Below, in pieces: positions 22,646-35,513 of a DNA stretch of 64,000 nucleotides. Within the stretch, counting starts at the first letter, position 1; each line of letters starts with the position of its first letter. Source of the DNA: Paraspadella gotoi (taxonomy: Eukaryota; Chaetognatha); the NCBI GenBank assembly GCA_051294375.1, contig CM119269.1:12742790-12806789 (forward strand), in the 5' to 3' direction. Below the pieces are notes generated by a model. That model did not search any database. It saw only the letters and a program-made list of their open reading frames with translations, and had not been told where the DNA came from. Both the position numbers and the translations under genes were made by a program.

Positions 22646-23628
22646 TTAAAGCAATTCTGCCTAAAGAAAAATTTGGTTTAATCTCCTTCCCGTTTCCACG
22701 CACAAAAAAAAATATTGATTATAAAACTCGTCGAAAAAGTATGAATCGGCATCAAAATTTCGAAAAGAAACCGGTTCGATTCGTCCATACGTATATTACT
22801 ATATACATACAAAATCTGCTATTCCTTCCTTCTGATAGTGAAAAAAGTATATTTGGATAAAGGACTCATTAGATTCCTCCATCGATTTTTAAATTTGTCA
22901 GAACGTTTTACTCTTTTTTTACCCTATTTTTTTGACACGCTAAACGTTTCGCTGATTACGGGAAGTAAATTGTGTAAATTGAAAAACTAGTAATACCAAA
23001 AGTTAGTGTTATGTCTCAAATAGACGGAAAAAAAACCTCGTTTAAAAATTCATTCGGGAAGTGGGGTTACGAAGCCTTACCAGTGGCATTGTCAATGTCA
23101 AACATCTCGCAAATAATTATTTTTATTTAATATGTTTGAAAGGGAAATTACAAAAATTCAGAATGCGGGTTCCGCCTAAGGGGTGAACTTAGGCAAAGAT
23201 TTTTTCTTAAATAGGTAATAGACAATTTTTTGGTTTACCTAGTAGTTAACTGAATAAAAGTAGGCAATTTTTAATTGAGGAAAGGATCTTTAAAACTAAG
23301 ATATAACTGATAAACTTAAGATCTAATTTGCTAAGATTTAATAATTTGAAGCCAAATGATATTAAATATTGTATTAAATATTAAATATTGTAATCTAATT
23401 GTATTCTATTGTAGTCTAACCTAGTGTTGTATAGATGCTCCCTCGATTTCCAGAAGACAACACTGACCTCCTCCTCCCAAAATGAGTTATTAGATATAAT
23501 AAGCAAATAATATTTTTAAAAAATAATATATATATAAATAAATAATATAGTTTAAATAATAAAACATTACCTTCACCTGTCCTCAATCTGACCACTGTCT
23601 TTTTCTCAACCTTTGTTGGAAGCTTTAT

Positions 23629-23710
23629 CTCTCTCTTTTCTCTCTCTCTCTGTCTCTCTCTCTCTCTCTCTCTCAATTTCTCTCTCTCTCTCTCTGTCTC
23701 TCTCTCTCTG
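23629..23710. repeat. (TC)n microsatellite
   Basis: Nearly pure CT tract inside the 1.74-kb TIR element, just upstream of a hammerhead motif. Confidence 0.9.
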
Positions 23711-23750
23711 ACTCAATGGAAAGAGAAAAATTTGTCTGATTATTCTAACG

Positions 23751-23785
23751 CTGATGAAGGCTTATACATAAAGCCGAAACATGTC
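23751..23785 (+). ncRNA. Hammerhead ribozyme motif
   Basis: CTGATGA, then a hairpin with GGCTT/AAGCC arms and an ATACATA loop, then GAAACATGTC. All core elements (CUGAUGA, GAAA, GUC) are present in order with a minimal CAUG helix III. The sequence after it (23786-23850) resembles 27768-27840, where a partial GAAACATGTCC also occurs, so a small ribozyme-bearing element family is likely. Helix I pairing looks weak. Confidence 0.6.
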
Positions 23786-24924
23786 CCTATGTAAAAATAA
23801 AAATCGTTATAAATAAACAAATAAACTTTGTTTTTCTCTAAGTTTAAATAGTAAAACATTTATAAAATATAAAAATATAAGATATTGAAATAAGTAATTT
23901 TGCAAATTTTCATATAAAATAAAAAAAATAACAAAATAGGATATTTTTCGGTATTAATTTTTAAACAAAATCTTTATCAAATATAAAACTTTAATTTGCT
24001 CAACATTGAAATTCAATTAGTTTTAGCCCAAATATTTTTAATGAAACATAAAATAATTTTATAAAAAAAATTAATAGCTAAAACTATATTTGGTGTTTGG
24101 TATATGGTGTTTGGTGAATAGGGTTGGAGTCTATTATATAGTTGTTTTTAATTAAAATAAACATTTTTCAGTATGTTCAAGAATGTCATTTTTTACTTTG
24201 AGTTAAAATCTTTGTTAATGATGAAAAAATAGAAAGAGAATTTTTTTAGATTTTTTTTTATTTGAAATTCATATCCATAGGATATTTACTTTCCATATCG
24301 AGCTCGAATTTTTTAATATAAACAGCGAGGGAGGTATTGAGTAATCCATATCATATTCTGCAAAAAATTCTAATGAGCTTTGACATTCTAAATAAGATAC
24401 AAAACATTTTTGGGCGACTTGAGTCTTGTGTTCATTTTTATATCATCTTTGATCAAGGTTTTAATCTCCAATCATATCAGGATACAACTGAATACATTAC
24501 ATTGCAAATCTTTTTAAATGTATGCATCCTTATTGTTATTCTAATTTCTTTATTATCTGTTAATTTTTTATTTATCAATGAATTAATCTTCTTTAATAAT
24601 TTTATTGGTTCTGGGTCTGGTAGTAGCCAAGTAGATTACATACTTAATGCTGATATTCATATTTCATGCCATCTGCGAAAAGTATTTTTTTGGGCTTAAA
24701 ATATAGTAATAACAAATTGAAAATATAGTTGATAACGAAATTATAATAATAAAAGAAAATATATTGTTTTATTTATCTTTAAAAATAAATATAAGCAAAA
24801 TATTTTGATTTAGAAATTGCCTATATTTTATTAAGAAAAATCATTTCTTTACCTAGGCAATTTCAGTAACACTTTGCTCAGTTAATCAGGCAAAATATTA
24901 CCTAAGTTCACCCCTTAGTTCCGC

Positions 24925-26690
24925 CTTGTATGCACATCAAGTAAAAATGTTTTTTAAAGTTTTGGGCACTTCCATGTCTAGGGGCTTGGGGGCAAAAGGG
25001 CGAATTAAAAAATTCTACCTTTTAATCAGTAAACGATGACATTCAAGATGAGTATATTTTTTTTTTTTTCCTTCGTTGAAATTTTTATTTAAGAAGAAAA
25101 AAAAAGAAAGATATAAAAAATTTTTCTTTTTTTCTTTTTTCTATTTAAAAGAAAAATTATCAATACAATTTAACACAATGATGTCTTGCTTTGTCAAATA
25201 TGTCGCCAGCTATGTAATTTTTAAAATTTTATTATGATAAACAAGCAGTTTGTCAAGCTTTTTGTTTGCAGTTGAAGATAATGAAAAGTGACGATTTTTT
25301 TTTCACAGGCAAGAAGGTCGATGTCCAGACTGTTTATATCAAGCTTAAAACATTTTTGTATTTATCATTTTTTATATTTACAATCAAGCTACATAAATTT
25401 TTGCTTGTTTTTTACTTTAACTGAAAAATACAAGCAATTTTATGCAGTAGAGAAAATTTAATGGTAATCAAAATGTAATTCAGTCTTCCCTTTTTCAAAT
25501 CACAAAAGAAAAACAAAAAAATTCATATGCCTTCATCGCAATTTTTAACACAAAAAATTGTTATACTTTTAACTATGATTTAAACAAAAGCTGTGTAAAG
25601 ATTTATAGATGAAATTTAATTAAACTCTTTGAGAAAGGTGTCCATGATTAGGGCTTTAATTTGATACCACACTCACCTTGCTATCTCTTTCTTTCAAAAG
25701 TTATCCAAGAAAATAACTTTTTTTACCATCGGAGAACTAAGGATTTGAACTACGCAGTACAAATCTTTGTTAAATAAAAAACTTCGGCAAAGCAGGAGTA
25801 TCTCACTTAATCCTATTGGTACAATACTTAAATTTTAAAATAATACTTAAAGAAAAAATTTTCGTCATCTAGAGACCTATCACTTTCAGATGTACACATT
25901 GTCTTGCTCATTTATGGCTTTTGCTTTAAGAAATCAGCAAAACGTTTCCTCTTTTTTTTTAAATAGTTAGTACTAGCGCGTCAGAAATCTTTAGAGAAAC
26001 TCGAAAATTTTATTCTGATAAATTTTGCCTTTGAAGGCTGACGTTTATGACCATATCTCGGAAACTATTGTAGGAATTTTAAAACGGTTTTTTGCAAGTG
26101 AATATATATCCTTCCAGGGACTGGCATAAAAATATATAAAAAAAATAAATTAAAATTAGCTCTCATATGAGGTATCTAGACTCATTTTGAATTGAATCGG
26201 AAACTACTTTTATTACTACTTATAACATTAGATTAGATCTGTTCGTTGAAAAAGTTTCTATTTACGGAATATTTCATAAATCATTAATCAAATATCCAGA
26301 TACATTCAATGGTACTTTTCTCCCAGAGCGCGATAATTATTTGAACACTGAATGTCTCCATATAGTATTGATGTTTTTACAAGCGATAAATAAAAAAAAA
26401 ACGAAAGAATAAATTTTACGTCGTTGCGTTTCGCTCAGTTACATTTGTCGTTTTTGCCCTCCTGTTCTTGTTGAGCCAATATTGTCGATAGCATTCGTTC
26501 GAAATGTTCAATGAGCAAGAAACGAGCCAGCAATTCGAGAGAACGGGCAGCTCAGTCCCGTGTTCCTAAAAAAATCGGGGGAAGGGGAGATCAGCCGTGT
26601 TATAGATAATATATATATTTAATTATTTAACTATTTAATTAACCATTGTGGCAGCAAGACTTAAAGCTGCCTCACTGCTGTCTGTCCTCA
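24925..26690. other. AT-rich DNA, nothing recognised
   Basis: Long A- and T-tracts and no coding-like frame. A GC-richer patch at 26440-26580 has an open Cys-containing minus-strand frame, but no splice context I can defend. Confidence 0.5.
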
Positions 26691-26694
26691 GCCT

Positions 26695-26890
26695 CGTCTC
26701 AATGGCTGAGCAGGCTAAATCATCTCATTCCATCCGTGCGTCCCGGGTTCAATCCCTGGGTATCCCGCTTCTGGCTTAAATGTGACGGTGCCGGTATAAA
26801 CATGCCAGTGACAGGAGGCGCTCACTGAGGGTCCGCAGCCCCTACGCCAGTTGGTGAGATACCCCGCGCCCCGGGTATCACAGGCTATCC
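26695..26890 (+). repeat. tRNA-derived SINE
   Basis: A-box-like TGGCTGAGCAGGCTAAATC and B-box CGGGTTCAATCCC are about 25 bp apart, followed by a GC-rich tail. It has the layout of a tRNA-derived SINE head, not an intact tRNA. Confidence 0.55.
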
Positions 26891-27480
26891 TTCCGTTGCC
26901 ATACCATCTTATTTCCTTCGATAAAGCAGCGAGCGAAATTCATCGACGGAATATCATGGGCGGTACCAAGACGACGACAAAATGGCGAATTGTAATCATC
27001 CTAAAAATAAGAATTAGTTTGAGGGCTTTCTTTCTTTCTCTCTCTTTCTCTCTTCCCTCTCACCCCATTTCTATAATTCTTCAGCTGCATAATTCTGGGC
27101 AAGTATCTTCTCGGAAGAATCCCTCCCTGTTCTTGATCTGTTTCGTTAAGATATTTGACCCATTCTTCGTTTTCCATGACCGATCTCCAAGTCAGGCAAT
27201 CGCGTCCTTTTCTGCTCCGATATTATTGAGAAAAAGCAAAACATTATAATCCTTCTATTAAATATCAGAAGACTACATTAAACTAATAAAACAAATCGTG
27301 AATGTTTCATTTTTAATTAATATTAAATTGGTACAACTAATATAAATATATATCTCATTTTTACTGAGATAATATTACTAATATTAATCTACTAGCAAAT
27401 TGAAATATAAATATCTCTGCAATTGCAAATAATGTATGTATAAAATAAAATATAAGAGTTATTAAATCATAAAGATAAGT

Positions 27481-30400
27481 TTACTGGTCGATCGAGACGT
27501 ATCCTCTGTACGGACAAGGATTATCTTCGTCCAAGATTCCGGTCGACCCGTACCAAAAGCAAATGTTGGACTGGGTCAGGTTGAAGCGAATGTGAGTCGG
27601 GTGAACGTCCTGCCGCAACATCAGCCTGAATTGACCAACATTCTATTTGACGTTTTGAGACGCGACCCGTTAACACGCTTTTCGGGCCGTCAGTTTATCT
27701 TCAAGTTAAAAAAAACTTATTTTTCGCCAAAGAATTTGAATTTAAAATGTAAATAGTCGAAACATGTCCCTCTGACAAAAACAAATCGTTTTTTGCAAAG
27801 AAAAAATAAACTTGGTTTTCTCTCTTAAGCTTTTAAGTGTTACTGTAAAGCGTCCAAAGCTATATAGATAAGAATAGATAAGAAACTCGAGCCAATATTT
27901 ATAATTCGATCCATAAAACGCGATTCGTGCGAAAACCTTTAACTTAAAGGTTTTAGCTAAAGTTAGCAAAAAACCCATTGTATTGGGATTCGCGGTGGAC
28001 AAAGCGAGCGTCGCCGGAGGGGAGGGATAGATCTCCTTCCGACAGTAGAGAATTTCGACATCGGTGCTATGGCAACAGGGAGACATGTGTTACATTGTGT
28101 AATGGCCGGGGTGGGAGGCATCGCCCGATAGCCGGCGCTAATAAGGGCATTGGACCAGTGACCAGTGACCACCGCTGTTTATGCCGACAGCATCACACTT
28201 AAGCAGTGTAAACGTGAGGGATGGAACTCGGAACTAACGATTGGTGAACGAGTCGCAAGCCAAGCCAATGGGACGATCTGAGTATCACCTAGCTATACGG
28301 GAGGCGTATTTAGGATTCGCCACAGTGTCACGACGATAATGATGACGATATAGAAATCGAATATCTTGCTTATTTTTAATGTTTGAAATTTGGAAAAGTC
28401 AGAGGTAGCCTCTTTAGTCGCGACGTCGAAAGTTTTCACGTTTCTTGTTAATTTTTTTTTTTATGTCAATTTTACGTTGGTTTATAACTTAATGATTGTT
28501 TTGAAACAATGAAAACTGTTTTATTGCCCGTCTCTGTCTAACACGAAAGTAATACAGTACCGGTCTTGGCTTTCCTTCATAAGTCCATGAAGCTATATCT
28601 TCTATAATAATGAATGGAATGACTTGATATGCATGTGTGGGATGGAACTCGGTATGGTCTATTCCCCATTCTATATTTCAAAAAAAAATTTTGAAGTTTT
28701 GTTTTGACCATCATTTTGTAAAAAAATTTAATTTGCATACTGTGCTCAAAATACTTGTACGATATAATTTTTTTTCTCAGTAAAAATTACTCTAACATTA
28801 CTTGGTCTAATGGAAAGTGTAAGGCTGAAAAAAAAATATTATTTATTAATTTATGCATAGTTGCTAATTATAATAATTAGCTTATTATTTATTTTTATTT
28901 ATTAGTTAAACTTTTTATTATAGAAATTAATAGTTGATTAATAGGCAATTTTATTCCTGTAATCAAATTATAATTTTTTTATAATTAACTAAATAGTGAT
29001 TTTTAATATATTACTACAAAATATGATTTTTTGATAAATAATATTTTTTAAAAAAAAGTTTATGCCAAACTATTGGGGAAATGTTACTGATTACAAATAT
29101 ATAAATTTTTTCAAATTTGGATAACCCTTTAACGAAATACAGCCCCAAAAAGCCCTAAAAATGGTTAAAAACACCTATTTTTTAAACCTTTCTAAAAACT
29201 GCAATAACACGAATTTTCAACTCAAATTTTGTAAGGTATGTTAGAATTGGTAGTATTTTATTGCCTGAAAAAATCAGAGACGTAGTAATAATTTTTACCT
29301 AATTATACAGATTAAATAGGGAGACGTCCTAAGAAATTCAGGTAATTTTAAATTTTGCTGAGGTCGTCTAAGTTTTCTCGTATTTTTTTCTATCTCTTTG
29401 TTTCTTTTTTCTTTTATTACCTCTCCCTTTTTTTACTTCATTCTCTCTCTCTTTAAAAATAAAGAAAAGTGTGAATTTTATCAAGGATATGATGCGCTTT
29501 CAAAAACGGAAGTGGCCGGAGGAGGGCGATATAGTAGGATCAGTGATATCACTAATACAGAATATTCATGTAATGTCTGCTTGTTTCGAATGAAACTTTG
29601 CAGAGTAGTGATCAACAATAAGATGTTTGTTATACATAAATATCTTAGTTATGTATGTCATGTGATCACAGGGAAATACACGTAAAAAGAAAGTCATTGC
29701 AGTGCAACGCATTATGTGGATTTGAACCCGAGACAGCTCATCCACAAGTATTTGCTCAGCTAATGTCGCCACTCTATAGAGAATGTTATTTGTTAGAACC
29801 TTTAATAACTTAAACGTTTTACTTGTTTTAACTTTTGTTTTATCAAACAAATGATCAACTCTAATCATCAGTAAATAGCTGATTCATAAGTTTCATCTCC
29901 ATCTAGCTTAGAATCCGATTTTTAAAGTCACAAATAATTAAAAACTGACTTCAAATCTCAGCAGTTATTAATTTAATTATTACTCTCCGTTATCATCTTA
30001 TTATTTACTGAGTCTACTAATTGATTGATTGTTTGTTTCACGAGATATTCAGATTTCTTGCTGGCAAAAGTACTATGAATATCTATATGCTTTGATTATT
30101 TTATTAAGGTCACATTATGGCAACAGCCGGGTTGCCTGTGATGCCCATTGGGATGGGGCATCTCACTGTTGGCTTTGGGGGCTTCCGACCCCAGTGACGC
30201 ATCCAGTCACTGGCGCGGTTACCCTAGGACGGTCTCGCTTTGCCAACGCAGAGGAAGTCGTTAGGACTGTGGATGGAACACTACGCCTGGGATGGTGTGT
30301 TCCCCTCTAAGCCAATGGATTTGGCTGAAGGATGGTGGACGTGAGGCGGTGTGAATATACCGCCACAGGATCCCCGGGCCAAGACATCACTCAGGTTCCT

Positions 30401-33400
30401 CAAGCCTGAGAGGTGTCTGACAAGACTGTTACCATAGTGGAGAGAGAGAGAAGAGCGCGAGTTGTGGGGGCATAGGCGTTTGTCGTAGCGTACCCCAGGG
30501 GCATAGGCGTTTGTCGTAGCGTACCCGAAGTCGGCAGGGCATAGGCGTTTGTCGTAGCGTACCCTGAGAAGGTTGTGTTCGATAGTAGGGCTCACCACTT
30601 ATGGCAACAGCCGGGTTGCCTGTGATGCCCATTGGGATGGGGCATCTCACTGTTGGCTTTGGGGCTTCCGACCCCCAGTGACGCATCCAGTCACTGGCGC
30701 GGTTACCCTAGGACGGTCTCGCTTTGCCAACGCAGAGGGAAGTCGTTAGGACTGTGGATGGAACACTACGCCTGGGATGGTGTGTTCCCCCTCTGAGCCA
30801 ATGGATTTGGCTGAAGGATGGTGGACGTGAGGCGTGTGAATATACCGCCACAACATCTTATTACATTAACCAAGCAAGTTGGTTACATTGAACTTTTACC
30901 TCAAAGCTGATAAACTTTGCCTACGCCACGAGCGTCAACGTAGCGCCTCTTTCTTTCTTTCTTTCTTTCTATTTTCTTTCTATGACTATCGGTCACTCTA
31001 TCAAATTTGTACACAATAAAAAGAAAAAGAAATGGAAATGACTTTGAATGGAAAAACATAAGTCACATTTAGTTTAATCTTTTTACTAATTTTAACATAT
31101 AATTACACAAATTAATCATAATTAGATGGATAGATTGAGATAAAATTTTGTGTTTGGGTAGGAAAGTGTGTGATTGTGTTAAATATAAAGTTTCGATGGA
31201 ATCGTGCAAGTGGAAAAGAGTTTAGGTAGAAAAAACAAGTCATATTTACCTATACCTTTTTTAATTATTTTATTAATTCAGAATTTCATAGATTAACTGA
31301 TATAAAATTTTGTGTCATTAAGCTCGCTATAAAGTTTTGATGGAATCGTGCAAGTAAAAATGAGTTTTAATAGAACAAGAATGGTAATTCAAATGTGTTG
31401 TGCCGCAGTATCTGCCTTATCACATATATTTTTCGTGACATGACATTCATGATGTAATATGACATGATCTGATATAACATAACTTCATGAATACAATAAC
31501 TTTCTTAACCCATATATTAGGACCTGCACTGCATCAAAATTCCGTCTTTTATTCCTTTTAGTTTTAGGATTTTTGAAGGCGGCGTCTGCAGTCTTTTAGA
31601 TTTCAGGTTTTTTTCTGTCTGAACAAATGAGCAACCAAGTGGGACAGACTGACAAACAGACATACCGACTGACCAACGGACCGACCAACCGACAAGTGTC
31701 TTATAGAGCTGCTACTCGAGTACTCACGGCGCAACTAAAAAAACTATTAAAGTCTCTCTCTATCTCTCTCTTATTCTCTCTCACAGATAAAATTGAGGCG
31801 ACTTACTATCTAGGAAAAAGTATATAACATAATTCATTTATTTAATAAAAAGTACACAAAACCTGGGTAAAACATTCTTAATATTTGGTATGCCCTTTCT
31901 TGGCATTGAGTACTGCCTGCATTCATCTGGGCATGCTCTCATACAGCAAATTGAGGTATGACAGTGAAACATTTTTTTACATCTTTAACGCAATTATTTT
32001 CAGACCCGATATTGATGTTGCATATCTTCCCTATTTTCTAAAAAGTATAATAGCACTTTTTTTGAACCAAAAAGAGGTGCAAATAAAATAAAAATAAATA
32101 ACTAAATAACCAAATAACCAAAAATGGAGGAAAACTAAATATGATTTTTTTCACCATTTTTTATTTGAAGTAACAATATTTATTGGCCTGTAACTTCTAA
32201 ATGATTTAACCTACAAAAAAATGAAAGGAAGCTACTAAAAAAAAATTCAATGTAGATCCGGAAACATTCTAATTTTTTTAAATCATACAAAATTTAGAAT
32301 AGATATCCTTTATTAAAAATGTTATATACTTTTTTCCTAGATAGTACTACCGGTCTCTCTCACTAAATCCTCTCTCCTCTTTCTCCGAGCCGGTCAATCC
32401 ACACGGTCACTTTGCCCTAGCTTTGGCAATTACCTTAGATTGATCGGACAAAGCAATAGGGCCAAGGAGACCATAAGGTTAAAAGCCAGTGATGATAAAA
32501 GTGGATCAGGAGAGAGTTCCTCTCACTCCTTTTCAACTTCTCTTACATCGTCACAATACTTCACTACAAAATTGGCTACTTGTTAAGTGATCGACTGATT
32601 TTTTTGGTGATTTATTAAAAATATGTTATGATTTATAAAATAATGGTTAATCATGAAAAAAATTATTTTAAAAATTATGCAAGTTACCGAATTAGGCAAG
32701 TTGACCAAATTATGACAGTTAACTAAATTATGCCAGTTGACCATATTATGCAAATTAACTAAATTATGAATGTTGACCAAATTATGCCAGGTGACCAAAT
32801 TATGCAAGTTGACCAAATAATGCAACTAGACAAAATTATGCAAGTTGACTTAAATTATGCAAAATAACTAAATTTATGAAAGTTGACCAAATTTTTCAAG
32901 TTAACCAAATTATTCCAGTTGAATATATATTCTATTTGACCAAATTATGCCAGCCGATAAAATATGTCAGTTGACCAAATTATGCCAGTTGACCAAATTA
33001 TGCAAGTTGATCAAATTATCGAAGGCAGATCCGACGTTGTTTGCTCAACTTGTTTATTCTTTAGTTGCCTGATTCTACTTTTCTAAAGAACCTCTTTAAA
33101 ATACGGGGAAATGGAGTCCTAATATTTTTGGAATCACAACACCCTCAAAAATAATTAAAATTAGAAAAATTCAGCCTAATCATAGCACAGTCTCTCACGA
33201 GTTAAAGCTCAACTGACAGAAAAAATGTCAGAGCAAAAGAAAGGAGAGTAGGAATGGAGAGAGAGAGAGGTAGGAATGGGAGAGAGAGAGTGGGGAGAGA
33301 GAGAGAAAGATAAGGACACACACACAGAGAACGAGAGAGAAGAAGAGAGAAAGAGAATGAAGGAAGAAAAGGGAGAGGGTAATACAACATCCAAGAAGAA

Positions 33401-35513
33401 GAAACAAAGAGATAGAAAAAAAAAAACACCTCAGCAAAATTCAAAATTACCTGAATTTCTTAAGACGTCTCCCTATTTAATCTGTATAGTTAGGTAAAAA
33501 TTATTACTACGTCTCTGATTTTTTCAGGCCATAAAATACTACCAATTCTAATATACATTACAAAATTTGAGTTGAAAATTCGTGTTATTGCAGTTTTTAG
33601 AAAGGTTTAAAAAATAGGGTGTTTTTAACCATTTTTAGGGCTTTTTTTTGGGCTGTATTTCGTTAAAGGGTTATCCAAATTTGAAAAAAAAATTATATAT
33701 TTGTAATCAGTAACATTTTACCAATAGTTTGGCATAAACTTTTTTTAAAAAAATATTATTTATCAAAAAATCATATTTTGTAGTAATATATTAAAAATCA
33801 CTATTTAGTTAATTATAAAAAAAATTATAAATTTGATTACAGGAATAAAATTGCCTATCAATCAACTATTAATTTCTATAATAAAAAGTTTAACTAATAA
33901 ATAAAAAATAAATAATAAGCTAATTATTATAATTAGCAACTATGCATAAATTAATAAATAATTTTTTTTTTTCAGCCTAACACTTTACCATTAGACCAAT
34001 AATGTTAGAGTAATTTTTACTGAGAAAAAAATTATATCGTTCAAGTATTTGAGCACAGTATACAAATTAAATTTTTTTACAAAAATGATGGTCAAAACAA
34101 AACTTCAAAATTTTTTTTTGAAATATAGAATGGGGAATAGACCATACCGAGTTCCATCCCACACATGCATATCAAGTCATTCCATTCATTATTAAGAAGA
34201 TATAGCTTCCCTGGACATTATGAAGGAAAGCCAAGACCGGTACTGTACACATTTAAAAATACGTTGAATTCTCGATCGTCAACTCCATAGACAATTTTTA
34301 AATTAAAACGAGGCAGATCGAACAACCATAATATTCAAAATAAGGATTCCTTCGAATGACAGAGATAGATAAAGGGAAGTAATAAAAAAAATAAGTCTTT
34401 TCTAAATTTCAAACAGTACGTTACCATGGCAACGAGGTGATGCAGAAAGAGAAGACGAAAACGACGAATATCCTGAGCGCGTCGCGGACTCCTGACCAAA
34501 TCTCCATCATCTTTTTTTCGTGGTCTTGCATCGTGGTGCTGCCGGACGGAAACAATGCAGATATTAATATATATACGTAATATATACATATATAGTTTGC
34601 TATTTGCCTCTCTATCTCTCTAACTCCACAACTCTAATCCCCCATCTTAGTCTTTAAGCTTAATACTAAAACCTAATCCTTAATCTTTGACCCTAACCCT
34701 TAACCGCAAAAAATAATTATTAACCATAATGACTAACCTAATCTTTAACTTAATCTTTAACTTTTTCAATTTATTTCCGAAATTAAGATGAAATTGGCCG
34801 CTTTGGGCAAATACGACCGTCATTTTTCCTCACCTCGTCTCTTGCGAATAAGAAGTTGACTTTGACTCTTTCACGATTCGTCTAATTTTGGTTCTGAGTC
34901 TCGCCGGAGAATCTTCGGCGGAGGAAGGGGAAGAGGAGGGGGGGGGACTCGACTCGGTCGAAACCGGATAATCTGAAGAGTTGGGATCGTCGACGTCAGG
35001 AATACTGGTCACATTGTTAAATTAAGCGTAATGCAGGACAATGGATGTTGATGTTGCTCTCTTTCACCCGCTTCATTCCTTTTCTTTAATCCGTGCGTCT
35101 TTCTCCACTCGTCCACACCGAACGCGAGGAGCTGCTCGACCGTGATGCCCGGACTTTATGCGCGCGAAAAAAAGATAAACAAACATTGTTAAATTAAAAA
35201 AAAAAGGTCCCTGCATGGAATCGTTGTCAAAAAAAATAAAAACCCGTCATTGGAGGCGTTGGAGGCTTTGCTGTATGCGGACGTGTTGTACTCGACGGTA
35301 TCATTGTTCTCCTCGCTTTCGAAACTTGAAGCGCTCACCGTCGAATGAAACTGAAATGACGACGATAATGACGACGACGTCAGAACTTCATTTGAATTAG
35401 GGGTAGGACTCTCTATTAATCTCTCTATTAATCTCTATTCCGCAATCTCTATTAATTAATCAAAGAAAGAATATTATTACCGAGAAGCAGGAGTCCTTTT
35501 CCCGTTCTTTCAT
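27481..35513 (-). CDS. Unrecognised single-pass membrane protein, six exons, 207 aa
   Basis: Exons in transcript order: 35481-35513, 35244-35350, 35068-35153, 34834-34972, 34425-34538, 27481-27625. Every junction has GT-AG ends and matching phase, and the sum is 624 nt including the stop. The start is ATG at 35513. The product begins with a Ser/Glu-rich segment, then a helical stretch (TVEQLLAFGVDEWRKTHGLK), a Ser/Pro-rich basic region, a juxtamembrane helix (QDHEKKMMEIWSGVRDALR), one membrane span (IFVVFVFSFCITSL) and a C-terminal tail of about 48 residues with an N-glycosylation site (NLTQ) and two cysteines. No signal peptide is seen, so a cytosolic N-terminus and lumenal or extracellular C-terminus is inferred. 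The 6.8-kb last intron contains the 5.69-kb TIR element. I do not recognise the family. It lies downstream of, and on the same strand as, SCAP. Confidence 0.6.
29700..29775 (-). repeat. tRNA-derived SINE-like fragment
   Basis: On the minus strand, an A-box-like TGGCGACATTAGCTGAGC is followed about 35 bp later by CGGGTTCAAATCC (B box). It is nested in the 5.69-kb element. Confidence 0.45.
30116..30852. mobile_element. Miniature LTR-like (TRIM-like) element
   Basis: Two near-identical direct repeats (30116-30367 and 30600-30852, about 252 bp) start TATGGCAACAGCCGGGTTGCC and end ATACCGCCACA. They flank a 232-bp noncoding core. ACAT occurs on both outer sides (30112-30115 and 30853-30856) as a 4-bp target duplication. 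The core contains three copies of a roughly 28-bp unit with CATAGGCGTTTGTCGTAGCG. It is GC-rich in an AT-rich setting and no frame is credible. The organisation resembles TRIMs or retrozymes. Confidence 0.65.
30470..30564. repeat. Three-copy 28-bp repeat
   Basis: GGGCATAGGCGTTTGTCGTA followed by GCGTACCC occurs three times with unequal spacers inside the miniature LTR-like element. Its translation gives the repeated YDKRLCP on the minus strand, which is not protein-coding. Confidence 0.85.
32590..33020. repeat. Degenerate minisatellite, about 16 bp
   Basis: Repeats of the form GTTGACCAAATTATGC(C/A)A, with variants, run for roughly 350 bp within the 5.69-kb element. Confidence 0.85.

Larger units (their letters stand above)
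23176..24918. mobile_element. 1.74-kb TIR element with 6-bp target duplication
   Basis: The left end CTAAGGGGTGAACTTAGG and right end CCTAAGTTCACCCCTTAG are inverted copies. TTCCGC flanks both sides (23170-23175 and 24919-24924) as a target-site duplication. The interior is AT-rich, with one hydrophobic 120-codon frame (24337-24699) of unknown meaning and no recognisable transposase. It is a non-autonomous DNA-transposon-like element. Confidence 0.7.
28555..34245. mobile_element. 5.69-kb element with about 900-bp inverted repeats
   Basis: 28555-29455 and 33345-34245 are inverted copies, with outer ends CAGTACCGGTCTTGGCTTTCC and its complement. Both ends are flanked by TA (28553-28554 and 34246-34247), as in Tc1/mariner-type insertion. 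No transposase frame is recognisable. The interior holds a SINE-like piece, a miniature LTR-like element and minisatellites, so it is non-autonomous and has been invaded repeatedly. It sits in the last intron of the 207-residue membrane protein gene. Confidence 0.75.

Noticed and set aside
30281-30686. Minus frames with repeated YDKRLCP, also considered as a CRISPR-like array
   Set aside because: Only three copies with unequal, short spacers inside a eukaryotic mobile element. This is neither a protein nor a CRISPR array.
32590-32825. Minus frame with repeated NLVNLHN
   Set aside because: Translation of the 16-bp minisatellite.
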